64,000 nucleotides of DNA. Source: Streptomyces showdoensis. Lineage in GTDB: Bacteria > Actinomycetota > Actinomycetes > Streptomycetales > Streptomycetaceae. The first letter of the stretch is position 1, and each line of letters begins with the position of its first letter. The DNA lies in contig NZ_BAAAXG010000011.1 in NCBI RefSeq assembly GCF_039535475.1, forward strand, positions 1 through 64,000, read 5' to 3'. Position numbers and translations under genes: made by a program. Positions 31,080 through 39,856 of this stretch are shown here, in pieces. Under the pieces are notes generated by a model. The model worked only from the letters and a program-made list of their open reading frames with translations, did not search any database and was not told the origin of the DNA.

Positions 31080-32003
31080 TCACGTCTCGGTGCCCTGCGC
31101 CGTGACCCCCGGCAGCCGCTCGCGGGCGGCGTGCCAGGTGGGCGGGAGGGCGGCGACGCCCGTCCGCGCGGCGATCACCCCGCCCGCGACGGCGCACGTC
31201 GTGTCGATGTCGCCGCGCCCGCCGACCGTGGTCCACAGGCCCTCCTCCAGGTCGTCCAGGTTCCCCGCGGCGCACCACAGGGCGTACGGGACGGTGTCGG
31301 GCCCGGACATCCGGTAGCCGGAGCCCAGCACCTCCGCCGCGTGCCGCACCGAGGTGCGGGCCGGCATCCGGGCCGCGATCCGCAGGCCCGACCGGACGTC
31401 GCCGTCCGGAAGCCGTGCGGCGACGGCGCCGAGGAAGGCGGCGCGGGCCGGCGCGGGACCGCCCCGGCTGCGCGTCGCGAGCGCCGCGGCGAGGGCCACC
31501 GCCACCGCCCCTGCGACGGCCTCCGGGTGGTGGTGCGAGACCGTGCTCTGCCGGGCCGCCTGCTCGGCGACGGCGTCGAGGTCCTCGGCGAGCCAGGCGC
31601 CGAGCGGGGCGACGCGCATCGCCGCCCCGTTGCCCCAGGAGCCCTGGCCGCCGAACTGTCCGGCGACCACCTCCCGCCACGGCTCGCCCGCGCCGATCCG
31701 GCGGAGCACGTCGTGCATCGAGGCCCCGTAACCGCGGTGCGGGTCCTCGGCATAGGCCTCGGCCAGGCGCAGCGCCAGACGGTCCTGGTCGACGACGCCG
31801 CCGCCCTCGGCGAGCTCCCGGACGAGCACGAGCGCCTGCGCCGTGTCGTCGCTCCACAGCCACGACGGCTCCGCGGGCGGCACCCGCGCCTCCAGGGCCC
31901 CCGGGCCCTCACGCCGCAGGATGCCGAACCAGCGGTCGCCGAAGGCGTCACCGAAGGCGAGACCGGACAACGAGTCGACCGCGGCGGGAGGCAGGGGAGT
32001 CAT
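31080..32003 (-). CDS. ADP-ribosylglycohydrolase (DraG/ARH family)
   Basis: The 307-residue protein contains metal-binding motifs of the family: SGLAFGDAFGDRWFG near the start, SWLWSDDTAQALVL (about 47-60) and GGRGDIDTTCAVAGGVIAAR near 265. The family removes ADP-ribose from proteins or small molecules with two Mg ions. ATG at 32001-32003 is used; the site before it is weak. It is convergent with the acyl-CoA dehydrogenase. Target is unknown. Confidence 0.85.
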   Translation of the reverse strand: MTPLPPAAVDSLSGLAFGDAFGDRWFGILRREGPGALEARVPPAEPSWLWSDDTAQALVLVRELAEGGGVVDQDRLALRLAEAYAEDPHRGYGASMHDVLRRIGAGEPWREVVAGQFGGQGSWGNGAAMRVAPLGAWLAEDLDAVAEQAARQSTVSHHHPEAVAGAVAVALAAALATRSRGGPAPARAAFLGAVAARLPDGDVRSGLRIAARMPARTSVRHAAEVLGSGYRMSGPDTVPYALWCAAGNLDDLEEGLWTTVGGRGDIDTTCAVAGGVIAARTGVAALPPTWHAARERLPGVTAQGTET

Positions 32004-32073
32004 CTCAGGAGTATCACAAGGCAACGGCCCGCCCGGCACGCCGATTTCGGCGGCGCGGACCGCCCCGCACCCC

Positions 32074-32436
32074 TCACCCGCCCGCCATGCCCTCCGTGCG
32101 CTCCTGGGCCGCCATCACCTCGTCGCCGTGCTCGAAGGCCCACGCCCCGAACGCCTCGATCGGTTCGAGCAACGTCCGCCCCAGCTCCGTGAGTCCGTAC
32201 TCCACCCGGGGCGGCGCCTCGGCGTAGGCGGTCCGTGTCACCAGCCCGTTGAACTCCAGGCGCCGCAGCGTCTCGGTCAGGACCTTGGGGCTGATCCCGC
32301 CGATGCGCTCGCGCAGCTCGCCCGGGCGCCGCGGACCGTCCCGCAGGACCCAGATCAGCACCGGGTTCCAGGTGTGGGAGAGGAGGTCGAAGGCGAGGCG
32401 GGCGCGGCAGTCGGCGAGGTAGGAGTCGGTCGTCAC
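32074..32436 (-). CDS. HxlR-family regulator
   Basis: The 120-residue winged-helix protein has LLSHTWNPVLIWVLRDGPRR, then LRERIGGISPKVLTETLRRL and the wing LVTRTAYAEAPPRVEYGLT, which are diagnostic of HxlR/MarR-like sensors of reactive electrophiles. There is no N-terminal Cys just before the helix; a Cys sits at SYLADCRARL, matching the family pattern. The GTG at 32434-32436 is used. It is divergent from an NADPH-dependent reductase that it likely controls. Confidence 0.85.
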   Translation of the reverse strand: MTTDSYLADCRARLAFDLLSHTWNPVLIWVLRDGPRRPGELRERIGGISPKVLTETLRRLEFNGLVTRTAYAEAPPRVEYGLTELGRTLLEPIEAFGAWAFEHGDEVMAAQERTEGMAGG

Positions 32437-32520
32437 GTACCAGATGGTGCCTGACGGGTTTCCTAGTGTCGTCCCCGAAACGGCCGGAGTGCCGTGTCGG
32501 ACGCGGAGAGGGGCGGATCC

Positions 32521-33180
32521 ATGAGGATCGGTGTGCTGGGTACGGGGAACATGGCGGACGCGCTGGCCACGCACTGGGCGCGGGCCGGGCACCAGGTGCG
32601 CGTCGGCGGCCGGGACGGACACAAGGCCCGGCGGCTCGCGGACGGCATCGGGAACGGTGCCGGCTACGGAAGCCTGCGGGCGGCGGCCCGATTCGGCGAG
32701 GTGGTGCTGGCCGCGCTGCCGTACGGCGCGGGCGCGGACGTCGTCGGGGAACTGCGGGCGGAGTTGGAGGGGACGGCGCTGCTCGACTGCGCGAACCCGG
32801 TCGGGCCCGGCTTCCGGCTGCTCACGGAAGGCGGCCCCTCGGCCGCCCACCGGCTGGCCGCGGCGGCACCCGGCGCGCACGTCGTGAAGGCGTTCAACCT
32901 CTGCCACGAGGACGTGTGGCGGATGACCCCGCCGGCCTTCGACGGCCTGCCCCTGGTCGTCCCGGTCTGCGGTGACGACGCGGCGGCCCTCGCGCGCGCC
33001 CGTGAACTGGTACGGGACACGGGCTGCGAACCGGCGGACGGCGGCGGCCTCGACCGCGCCGGTCTCCTGGAGGCGACCGCCGCGCTGTACATCGGCCTGT
33101 GGGTGGGGGAAGGCGCCGACGTACGGGCGATGGCCCCGCCCCTGGCCTGGGCGGCGGGCCCACGAGCCGACAGCGCGTGA
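32521..33180 (+). CDS. NADP(+)-binding reductase, F420-dependent NADP oxidoreductase family
   Basis: The 219-residue protein begins MRIGVLGTGNMADALATHWA, a Rossmann GxGxxA motif, followed by VRVGGRDGHKARRLADGI with the basic residues that bind NADP. It has the ADVVGEL and VVKAFNL features of the FNO/NPD family, which moves hydride between NADPH and F420 or a substrate. ATG at 32521 is preferred over an ATG nine codons upstream because GAGAGGGGCGG stands well before it. It is probably regulated by the divergent HxlR gene. Confidence 0.8.
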   Translation: MRIGVLGTGNMADALATHWARAGHQVRVGGRDGHKARRLADGIGNGAGYGSLRAAARFGEVVLAALPYGAGADVVGELRAELEGTALLDCANPVGPGFRLLTEGGPSAAHRLAAAAPGAHVVKAFNLCHEDVWRMTPPAFDGLPLVVPVCGDDAAALARARELVRDTGCEPADGGGLDRAGLLEATAALYIGLWVGEGADVRAMAPPLAWAAGPRADSA

Positions 33181-33267
33181 GCCGCCGCCCCCGTCGGCGT
33201 CAGCGGAACGCGCGGACCACCTGGACCGGTCCCACGCTCCGTGCCTCGGAGTCGTCCGACCCAGCTG

Positions 33268-33702
33268 TCAGTCGAGGCAGAACTCGTTGCCCTCGATGTC
33301 CTGCATCACGATGCAGGACTCGTTCTCCTCGTCGGCCAGCATGACCCGCTGCTGCACCGCGCCGAGCGCGACCAGGCGTGCGGATTCGGCCTGCAGCGTG
33401 GCGAGGCGCTCCTCGCCCACGAGCCCGAATCCGGCCTTCACGCAGAGGTGCACCCGGTTCTTGACGACCTTGCCCTCGGGGACGCGCTGGAAGAGCAGTC
33501 GCGGGGCCACGCCGGAGGGGTCGCTGCAGGAGAACCACTTCGGCGGGTTCTCGGACGGGTTCGCGCGGTGGTACTCGTCCCAGGTGGCGAAGCCCTCCGG
33601 CGGGGGCTCCGGGACGTACCCCATCACCTCGGACCAGAACCGGGCGAGCCGCACCGGGTCCGCGCAGTCGATGGTGACCTGGAACTTCTGGATCTTTGCC
33701 AT
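33268..33702 (-). CDS. VOC (glyoxalase/bleomycin-resistance-like) superfamily protein
   Basis: The 144-residue protein has two beta-alpha-beta halves. It starts FQVTIDCADPVRLARFWSEV and ends MQDIEGNEFCLD, the typical last strand with the metal-binding Glu. A Cys-containing WFSCSDPSG loop and NRVHLCVKAGF strand are seen. Members bind small ligands or conjugate toxic compounds; the function here is unknown. It lies just before the stress island on the minus strand. Confidence 0.82.
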   Translation of the reverse strand: MAKIQKFQVTIDCADPVRLARFWSEVMGYVPEPPPEGFATWDEYHRANPSENPPKWFSCSDPSGVAPRLLFQRVPEGKVVKNRVHLCVKAGFGLVGEERLATLQAESARLVALGAVQQRVMLADEENESCIVMQDIEGNEFCLD

Positions 33703-33780
33703 TCGGCCACCGTAGCAGGGGGGTTCAAGCGATTTTCCGCTGCTCAGGAGGGGGCTGTCGGGGAGGGGCGGGGCGGCCGG

Positions 33781-34632
33781 TCAGTCGTGCGGGACCAGCG
33801 CCACCGGCGCCGGGCTGTGGTGCATGACCGCGTGGGCCACGCTGCCGAGGTGACCGCCCAGCACCGACCTGCGGGTGCGCCGGCCGACCACGACCAGCGC
33901 CGCGTCCCCCGCCCCGCGTACGAGTTCCTGGCCGGCCGAACCGATCAGCACCCGCCCGTCCGCCACCACGTCCGGGAACTTCGCGCGCCACGACTCCAGG
34001 AGCTCGTCCAGCGAGTGCCGGATCGCCGGGGTCACCGCGGGCCGGACGTCCGGCACCATGGCCGGGCCCAGGCCCGCGTAGAAGGGCAGCTGCTGGACGT
34101 ACACGACCTCCAGGCGGCCGCCGCGCAACGCCGCCTCCTCGAAGGCGAACCCCAGGATGCCGTCCGCCGGTTGCCGTACGTCGACCCCGGCCACCACCGG
34201 GCCGTGCCGGGCCGCGTCCCCGGCCCGTACCAGGACGACGGGCCGCTCGATCCGGCCGGCGACGGTCATGCCCACGGAACCGACGAGGTACCCGGCCACA
34301 CCGCCCAGCGCGCGCGAACCCAGGACCAGCAGTTCGCCCTCCTCGCCCGCGGCGACGAGGCTCGTCACCGGGGCCGAGGGCAGGACCCCGGTGGTCACGG
34401 CGAGCCCCGGCCGGCGCTCGCGCAGCCCGGCCGCCGTCCGCGCGAGCAGATCCTGGGCCCAGGACTCCACGGGCTCCCGCGACACGAGCGGCACGAGCGC
34501 GTCGGGCGAAGGCTCCAGCACGTGCACCAGACGTACCCCGGTGCCCCGCAGAACCGCCTCCTCGGCCGCCCACTCGGCGGCGGCGTGCGCCTGCTCCGTG
34601 CCGTCCAGACCGACGACGATGCCCTGCGTCAT
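33781..34632 (-). CDS. Two-domain universal stress protein
   Basis: The 283-residue protein has two UspA folds. The first holds a good ATP loop, LGSRALGGVAGYLVGSVG; the second has a weaker VGRRTRRSVLGGHLGSVAH. It begins IVVGLDGTEQAHAAAEWAA. Tandem-domain USPs of this type (such as Rv2623) bind ATP and affect growth and dormancy. It starts six bases after the CBS gene and both are one operon. Confidence 0.88.
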   Translation of the reverse strand: MTQGIVVGLDGTEQAHAAAEWAAEEAVLRGTGVRLVHVLEPSPDALVPLVSREPVESWAQDLLARTAAGLRERRPGLAVTTGVLPSAPVTSLVAAGEEGELLVLGSRALGGVAGYLVGSVGMTVAGRIERPVVLVRAGDAARHGPVVAGVDVRQPADGILGFAFEEAALRGGRLEVVYVQQLPFYAGLGPAMVPDVRPAVTPAIRHSLDELLESWRAKFPDVVADGRVLIGSAGQELVRGAGDAALVVVGRRTRRSVLGGHLGSVAHAVMHHSPAPVALVPHD

Positions 34633-34638
34633 GACCGT

Positions 34639-35376
34639 TCACTTCCTCTCGTCGCCCGTGGAAGTCTCTTCGTGAGTGCTGTGAGTGCTGTGAGTGCTGT
34701 GAGCGCCGTCCGCCCCGCGCGTGCCGTCCGCCCCGCACTCCAGCCTGGTCGTCGAGACCGAGACCACGCCGTCGACCATCGCGCACATGCGCTCCACCAC
34801 CGGCGCCAAGTCCCGGAGCGGCAGCCTGCCGGCCAGTTCCACCCGTCCGTCCCGTACCTCCACCGTCAGCGCCCCCGCGGCGAGGCGCAAGGTGGAGCCG
34901 AGCACCTCGTCCACGATCTCCCGGCGGATGTCCTCGTCCTCGCGGAGGAAGACCGCCAGCAGGTCGCGGCGGCTCACCAGGCCCAGCAGCCGGTCGTCGG
35001 CGTCCACCACGACGAGGCGTCTGACGCCCTGCACCTCCATCAGCCGGGCGGCCTCCACCACGGTCCACTCCGGGCGGGCGCACACGGCGGGCGCCGACAT
35101 CAGCTCCTCGGCCCGGGTCCCCTCGGCCTTCGCCCGCTCCCACGCCTCCAGGCCCGGCACGGGCGGCCGGTCTCCCGGTACGACGGCCCGGTCGGCGGCC
35201 TTGCGGAGCAGATCCCCCTCCGAGACCACCCCGATCACCCGGTCCGCCCCGTCCACGACGGGCACGGCCGTCACCCGGTGGCGGGTGAGCACGCGGGTCA
35301 GCTCCTTGAACGGCGCGTCGCCGCGGACGCTCACCACCTCGCGGGTCATCAGCTCTCCGATCCTGCGATGACGCAT
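34639..35376 (-). CDS. CBS-pair and BON domain protein
   Basis: The 245-residue protein holds two CBS motifs (about 7-65 and 93-150; LVVVDADDRLLGLVSRRDLL) and a C-terminal BON-like domain (about 165-215, LTVEVRDGRVELAGRLP). CBS pairs bind adenosyl ligands and BON domains bind membranes. The tail HSTHSTHSTH is coded by nine-base repeats (34,676-34,704). The start is ATG at 35376, following GGAGGGAGTGC. It leads the operon with the USP behind it. A weak GGGCC-GAAC-GGGGC box is 67 bases upstream. Confidence 0.85.
   Translation of the reverse strand: MRHRRIGELMTREVVSVRGDAPFKELTRVLTRHRVTAVPVVDGADRVIGVVSEGDLLRKAADRAVVPGDRPPVPGLEAWERAKAEGTRAEELMSAPAVCARPEWTVVEAARLMEVQGVRRLVVVDADDRLLGLVSRRDLLAVFLREDEDIRREIVDEVLGSTLRLAAGALTVEVRDGRVELAGRLPLRDLAPVVERMCAMVDGVVSVSTTRLECGADGTRGADGAHSTHSTHSTHEETSTGDERK
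34676..34704. repeat. GTGAGTGCT nine-base tandem repeat coding a HST tail
   Basis: GTGAGTGCT occurs three times in a row inside the CBS-BON gene, coding HST repeats on the minus strand. Gains or losses of a unit would keep the frame. Confidence 0.75.
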
Positions 35377-35442
35377 CACGCACTCCCTCCCGGGGCGGCC
35401 GGTTTCTCCCCCACCATCGCCCGCGGCCCCGGCCCCGCGGCA

Positions 35443-35458
35443 AGGGCCGAACGGGGCA
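35443..35458. promoter_or_regulatory. Weak copy of the stress-island palindrome (AGGGCC-GAAC-GGGGCA)
   Basis: This box keeps the left half and GAAC spacer of the island palindrome family, but its right half is changed. It lies 67 bases before the CBS-BON gene. The rest of the 306-base gap to the divergent USP holds nothing else that I can name. Confidence 0.35.
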
Positions 35459-35682
35459 GGCCGCGCCCCGGGCAGCCCTGGCGCGGAGCGCCCACCGGTG
35501 TTCTCCTGAAGAGGAGGAGGGGACCCACCCGGAGACGCGGGGAAGCGGACTCGTGCCGCGCACCGCGCAATCAGGATCCGCGAGAAGCGGATGGGCCCCT
35601 CCTCCCGCCTCTCCCGCCGTCGCCCGTGTCGCGGGCGTGGCGGCGGCAGGGGTGCCGTCCCACGACCCGGAAGGTGGGCACG

Positions 35683-36543
35683 ATGGAATCACCCCTGGTG
35701 GTGGGAGTGGACGGATCCGACGCGAGCCTCGCCGCCGTGGACTGGGGTGCCGACGAAGCCGTACGGCACGCACTCCCGCTGCGGATCGTGCACGCATCGC
35801 TGTGGGAGCGGTACGAAGGAACCGTCCCGGACACCGACGCCGACCGCCTCGTCCGCGCCGCCGCCGACCGGGCCCGGCTGCGCGCCCCCGGTCTCCCCCT
35901 CACCACGGACGTCCTCCCCGAGGACCCCTCCGGCGCCCTGCTCAGGGAAGGCGCCGACGCCGCCCTCCTGGTCCTCGGATGCCGGGGGCGCGGGAAGGTC
36001 GCCGACCTGCTGCTCGGATCCGTGAGCCTCGGTGTGGCCGCCCGGGCCTCCTGCCCGGTCGTCGTCGTCCGGGGCGACGCCCAGGCCCTGGAGTCCCGCC
36101 ACGGCCGCGTCCTGCTGGGCGTCGGCGAGCACGACGTGGACGGGCCCGCCGTGCGGTTCGCCTTCCGCGAGGCGGCGGCCCGGGGCGCGGAACTCGACGC
36201 CGTACGCGCCTGGAGACGGCCGTCGCACACCGTCCTCCCGGCCGGCGGGACGGACGCGGAGGGGGAGGGGCGGGCGTCCGAACGGCTCGACGAGGCGCTG
36301 GACGCCGTGGCACGCGAACATCCCGGGGTACGGCTCCTCAGGAGCACCGTCGAGGGTCCCGCCCACCGGGTGCTGACCGAGCGCTCCGCCGCCGCCGACC
36401 TGCTCGTCGTCGGCGCGCTCCGCCGGGACGGCCTCGTCGGCCTCGAACTCGGCAGGGTCGCCCACCGGGCGCTGCACCACGCCTCCTGCCCGGTCGCCGT
36501 CGTACCCCAGCGGCCCCCGGCACCTCAGGAGGGGGAGGCGTGA
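35683..36543 (+). CDS. Two-domain universal stress protein
   Basis: The 286-residue protein begins PLVVGVDGSDASLAAVDWGA. Domain 1 keeps a full ATP loop (GCRGRGKVADLLLGSVS); domain 2 has GALRRDGLVGLELGRVAH, in which the last motif is degraded. The ATG at 35683 has GGAAGGTGGGC before it. It is divergent from the CBS-BON/USP operon and shares its upstream region. On its 3' side is a fragment of another USP gene in the opposite direction. Confidence 0.87.
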   Translation: MESPLVVGVDGSDASLAAVDWGADEAVRHALPLRIVHASLWERYEGTVPDTDADRLVRAAADRARLRAPGLPLTTDVLPEDPSGALLREGADAALLVLGCRGRGKVADLLLGSVSLGVAARASCPVVVVRGDAQALESRHGRVLLGVGEHDVDGPAVRFAFREAAARGAELDAVRAWRRPSHTVLPAGGTDAEGEGRASERLDEALDAVAREHPGVRLLRSTVEGPAHRVLTERSAAADLLVVGALRRDGLVGLELGRVAHRALHHASCPVAVVPQRPPAPQEGEA

Positions 36544-36693
36544 GGGACCACCGCCCCCGGGCCACTCCGCCACCCGCACGAGCCGCAGCGGCACCTCCCG
36601 CACCACCACCTCCCGCAACACCGCCTCCCGCGCCGCCCAGCGGACGGCGGCGAGGCTTTCCCCGGAGCCACCGACGGTGACCCGGGCCGTCAC
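36541..36693 (-). pseudogene. Truncated universal stress protein (N-terminal fragment only)
   Basis: On the minus strand a start with its own site (GGAGGCGGGTC then GTG at 36691-36693) codes VTVGGSGESLAAVRWAAREA and VPLRLVRVAEW, the first beta-alpha-beta part of a USP. After about 50 residues the similarity stops where the 3' end of the neighbouring plus-strand USP begins. The reading frame stays open antisense to that gene, so no short stop ends it. The VDGS motif is changed to VGGS. A palindrome of the island type stands 79 bases upstream, as for intact genes. It looks like a USP gene cut by deletion. Confidence 0.65.
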
Positions 36694-36771
36694 GACCCGC
36701 CTCCGCTCCTGGCCGGCCTCGGTGCTCGCGCCCGCGCGCCCTGCCCAGGAGGGGCCGGGCAGGTCTCGATC

Positions 36772-36787
36772 GGGACCGAACGGCCCC
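36772..36787. promoter_or_regulatory. Island palindrome GGGACC-GAAC-GGCCCC
   Basis: A 16-base palindrome, between the USP fragment (79 bases to its start) and the plus-strand USP at 36936 (148 bases). It is one of six related boxes in the island. Confidence 0.5.
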
Positions 36788-36935
36788 TCCCCGGGGACCG
36801 GCCGCGATGCCAGCGTGAGGGGTGAGGCGGCGTCCCCCCCGACGCCCGGCCCCGGGCCACGCGTCCCGGGCCACCGGGCCCGGACCCGACGCCCGCCCCG
36901 ACCGGAGCCCCGACACGTCTCCCGTGGGAGGAACC

Positions 36936-37931
36936 ATGACCGGCGAGATCCCCGGCCGAGCGGAACTCGGCGACGTCGTCGTGGGAGTCGACGGCTCCCC
37001 CTCCGCGCGGACCGCCGTCCTGTGGGCCGCCGCGGAGGCGGACCGCCGCGGCCGCCGCCTCCACCTCGTGCACGCCGCCGACACCGACCGGCGCGCCCTC
37101 TTCGCCGACGCCGAGACGATCCAGGCGGTACGGGAGGCCGGCCGCGACCTGCTGGCCAGGGCCGCGGCACTGGTGGGGGAGCGCTTCCCGGACCTCGCCG
37201 TGACCAGGGAACTCGGCCGCCAGGAACCGGTCTCCGGCCTCCGGGCGGCCGCCGGTGCGCGGGGCACGATCGTGGTCGGCCACCGCGGCCTGGGCGGCTT
37301 CGGCACGCTCCTGCTCGGATCGGTGGGACTGGGCGTGGCGGCCCGCGCCGAGGTGCCCGTGATCGTCGTACGAGGGGAGCCGACGCGCCCCGGCACGGGA
37401 ACGGTGACCGCGGCCGTGCGCGGCGTCGCGGACCTGGACTGGCTGCCGCTCGCGGCCGCCGAGGCGGAGGCCCGCAAGGCGGCGCTGCGGATCGTCAGCG
37501 TCTGGAACGTGCTGGCCCAGGTCGGCAGCGTCGCGACCATGCTCGACGACCTGGACGGCATCGCCCGGGAGCGCGTGCGCGAGACCCAGGCGCTCGCCGA
37601 GCGCATGCGGCGGCTCCACCCCCAACTGGTCGTCGCCCACCACGTGGAGGCCGGGACGAGCTCCGCCGGGATCCTCGTCGAGGCGAGCGCCCGCACCGAC
37701 CTCGTCGTGATGGGGCGGGGCCGCCGCCCGCTCGGCGTCGGGCCGTCCCTCGGTCGCGTCGCGCACAGCCTGATCCACCACGCGTACTGCCCGGTGGAGA
37801 TCGTCCCGCGCGGCTTCACGTACCCACCGACCACTCCGGACACCCCGGCGGCTCACGACACTTCGGGCACTCGAGACCCTTCCGGCGGTTCCGGTGGCTC
37901 GGGCACTCCGGCCGGTCCGGGCACACACTGA
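36936..37931 (+). CDS. Two-domain universal stress protein
   Basis: The 331-residue protein starts DVVVGVDGSPSARTAVLWAA. Domain 1 has GHRGLGGFGTLLLGSVG and domain 2 GRGRRPLGVGPSLGRVAHS. Its last 35 residues (PDTPAAHDTSGTRDPSGGSG and after) form a low-complexity tail missing in its paralogs. GTGGGAGGAACC precedes the ATG at 36936. It ends four bases before the ABC ATPase gene, so the three genes may form one transcript. Confidence 0.87.
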   Translation: MTGEIPGRAELGDVVVGVDGSPSARTAVLWAAAEADRRGRRLHLVHAADTDRRALFADAETIQAVREAGRDLLARAAALVGERFPDLAVTRELGRQEPVSGLRAAAGARGTIVVGHRGLGGFGTLLLGSVGLGVAARAEVPVIVVRGEPTRPGTGTVTAAVRGVADLDWLPLAAAEAEARKAALRIVSVWNVLAQVGSVATMLDDLDGIARERVRETQALAERMRRLHPQLVVAHHVEAGTSSAGILVEASARTDLVVMGRGRRPLGVGPSLGRVAHSLIHHAYCPVEIVPRGFTYPPTTPDTPAAHDTSGTRDPSGGSGGSGTPAGPGTH

Positions 37932-37935
37932 CCCC

Positions 37936-38877
37936 ATGGGCGAGACACCCGCCATCGAGCTCACCCGGCTGTCGAAGCGGTACGGGCCGGTCGTCGGCGT
38001 GGAGTCCCTGTCCCTGGCGGTGGAGGCGGGCGAGGTCTTCGGTTTCCTCGGCCCCAACGGTGCCGGGAAGACGACCACGCTGCGCTGCCTCGTCGGGCTG
38101 CTCGGACCCACGTCCGGCCACGCGCGGGTGCTCGGTCTCGACCCCCTCGCGGACCACGCCCGACTGGCCCCCAGGCTCGGCTACCTGCCGGGCGAACTGC
38201 GGCTCTACCCCGAGCTCACCGGCGCGCAGACGCTCGACCTGCTCACCGCGCTCCAGCGCGCCCCCTCGCCCCGCCGCCGGGAGCTGTGCGAGCGCCTCGA
38301 CCTCTCCGACCGCGACCTGCGGCGGCCCGTCCTCGGCTACTCCCGCGGCATGAAGCAGAAGCTGGGGCTCGTCCAGGCGCTCCAGCACGAGCCGCGCCTC
38401 GTGGTGCTCGACGAGCCCACGGAGGGACTGGACCCGCTCGTGCAGGAGACCTTCTTCGCGCTGATGGCCGAGGCGGCCGGAGCCGGACGCACCGTCCTGC
38501 TGTCCAGCCACGTGCTGCCGGAGGTCCAGCGCGCCTGCGGGCGGGTCGCCATCATCCGCGAGGGCCGGCTCGTCACCGTCGAGCGCGTCGCCTCGCTGCG
38601 CGAGGCCCGGGCCCGCCGGATCCGCGTCACACTCGGCGGCCTGCGCCCCGGCCGTCCCCGCAGCCTCGGGGACGCGGACCGCTGGAACCCGCGCTGGCAG
38701 GGCGACCGGGCCGAGCTGCTGGTCCCGCCGAGCGACATCACGGCCACCCTGCGCGCCCTGCTCACCCTCCCCGTCGCCGACATCACGGTGGAGGAGGCCG
38801 GCCTCGACGAGGCGTTCCTGGACCTCTACCGCGACCCCGCGCCGCCCGACGGCACCGCGCCCGGGAACGCGCCGTGA
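37936..38877 (+). CDS. ABC exporter ATP-binding protein
   Basis: The 313-residue ATPase shows Walker A FLGPNGAGKTTTLRCLVG (about 37-54), the signature YSRGMKQKLGLVQAL with a variant SRGMKQ, Walker B LVVLDEPTEGLDPL, and the H-loop LSSHVLPEV. Length and C-terminal extension match the CcmA/DrrA multidrug type. It overlaps the permease start by GTGA, so both form one unit. Substrate is unknown. Confidence 0.9.
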   Translation: MGETPAIELTRLSKRYGPVVGVESLSLAVEAGEVFGFLGPNGAGKTTTLRCLVGLLGPTSGHARVLGLDPLADHARLAPRLGYLPGELRLYPELTGAQTLDLLTALQRAPSPRRRELCERLDLSDRDLRRPVLGYSRGMKQKLGLVQALQHEPRLVVLDEPTEGLDPLVQETFFALMAEAAGAGRTVLLSSHVLPEVQRACGRVAIIREGRLVTVERVASLREARARRIRVTLGGLRPGRPRSLGDADRWNPRWQGDRAELLVPPSDITATLRALLTLPVADITVEEAGLDEAFLDLYRDPAPPDGTAPGNAP

Positions 38878-39692
38878 ACACCCTCCCGCCCCTGCTCCGG
38901 CTGGCCCTCCACCGCAGACGGCGCATGCTCACCGCCGTACTGGTCGGCATGGTGGCCTTCGAGGCGCTCATCGTCGTCGTGACGAACACGATCCCGCCGG
39001 AGCAGCTGTTCTCCGGCGGCCGGTCGCCGCCCTCCGCGTACCGGGCGTTCAGCGGTTCCAGCGGGGACGTCTCGATCGCCAGCTACCCGGGACTGCTGGG
39101 CGCGGGGCTGACCCACCCGTTCTGGATTGCGCTCCAGCTGACCGTGATCGGCTCCCTGGCGGCCGCCGCCGTCGCGGCGGACGTGGAGTCCGGCACCATC
39201 GAGCTCGTCATGGTCCGGCCGGTCACCCGCAGCCGCCTGCTCGCCGAACGCGCCGCCGCCCTCCTGCTCGCCTCCGCCGCCGTGACCGCCGCCGCCACGC
39301 TCACCGTCGCGGCGGGCGTGGCACTCTCCCCGAAGATCCACGCGCAGGTCGGCCTCGGCGGCGTGTTCGCCGCCGGGGTCATGGGCTACGCCTTCACCCT
39401 CTGCGTCACGGGACCCGCGCTCGCCGTGTCCGCCGCGGTGGGGCGGCGGGCGCTGGTCCTCGGCGCGGTCGTCGCGATCGGGGCGGTGGGATTCGCCGTC
39501 AACTTCGTCGCCCTGGCCTGGGAGCCCGCCGCGCCCCTGCGGTACCTCAGCCCGTTCCACTACTACACGCCGGGCGACGCCCTCGCGCGGGGCGCGGTCC
39601 TCTGGCCGCGCGTCGCCGTGCTGGCCGGGGCGGGCGTGGCCGGCCTGCTCGCCGCCCAGGTGCTGCTGCGCCGCCGCGACCTCACCCGGTGA
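38874..39692 (+). CDS. ABC-2-type exporter permease
   Basis: The 272-residue membrane protein has six predicted helices. The conserved block ESGTIELVMVRPVTRSRLLAE (about 104-124) is the ABC-2/NatB-type signature. It pairs with the upstream ATPase through a four-base overlap. The GTG at 38874 is used. No extracellular domain is visible. Confidence 0.88.
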   Translation: MNTLPPLLRLALHRRRRMLTAVLVGMVAFEALIVVVTNTIPPEQLFSGGRSPPSAYRAFSGSSGDVSIASYPGLLGAGLTHPFWIALQLTVIGSLAAAAVAADVESGTIELVMVRPVTRSRLLAERAAALLLASAAVTAAATLTVAAGVALSPKIHAQVGLGGVFAAGVMGYAFTLCVTGPALAVSAAVGRRALVLGAVVAIGAVGFAVNFVALAWEPAAPLRYLSPFHYYTPGDALARGAVLWPRVAVLAGAGVAGLLAAQVLLRRRDLTR

Positions 39693-39749
39693 CACCGTTC
39701 CGGCCCCGCCGCGCGGGGTGCGCTTGGGCCGGTCGGTCCCTCCCCGGGA

Positions 39750-39765
39750 CGGTCCGTTCGGCCCC
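39750..39765. promoter_or_regulatory. Island palindrome CGGTCC-GTTC-GGCCCC upstream of hsp20
   Basis: The box lies 92 bases before the Hsp20 start, and GGGAC (39,746-39,750) overlaps its left edge. It matches the reverse complement of the copy at 36,772 except for three changes. Confidence 0.5.
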
Positions 39766-39856
39766 CCGGAGCGGCCCCGTGGGGCACTTCGCCGGGCGGG
39801 GGGCGGGCGGAAGAGTGGGACACGGGGGCCGAACTCCCCAGAGCAGGAGCAGAACG

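Noticed and set aside
33221..33234. Palindrome GGACCGGTCC in the gap before the VOC gene
   Set aside because: It lacks the four-base spacer of the island box and lies between two convergent gene ends, so I do not count it as an operator.
35689..36540. Continuation of the truncated USP frame antisense to the plus-strand USP
   Set aside because: The frame is open but its translation shows no USP features after about residue 50, so only the first part is called a fragment.
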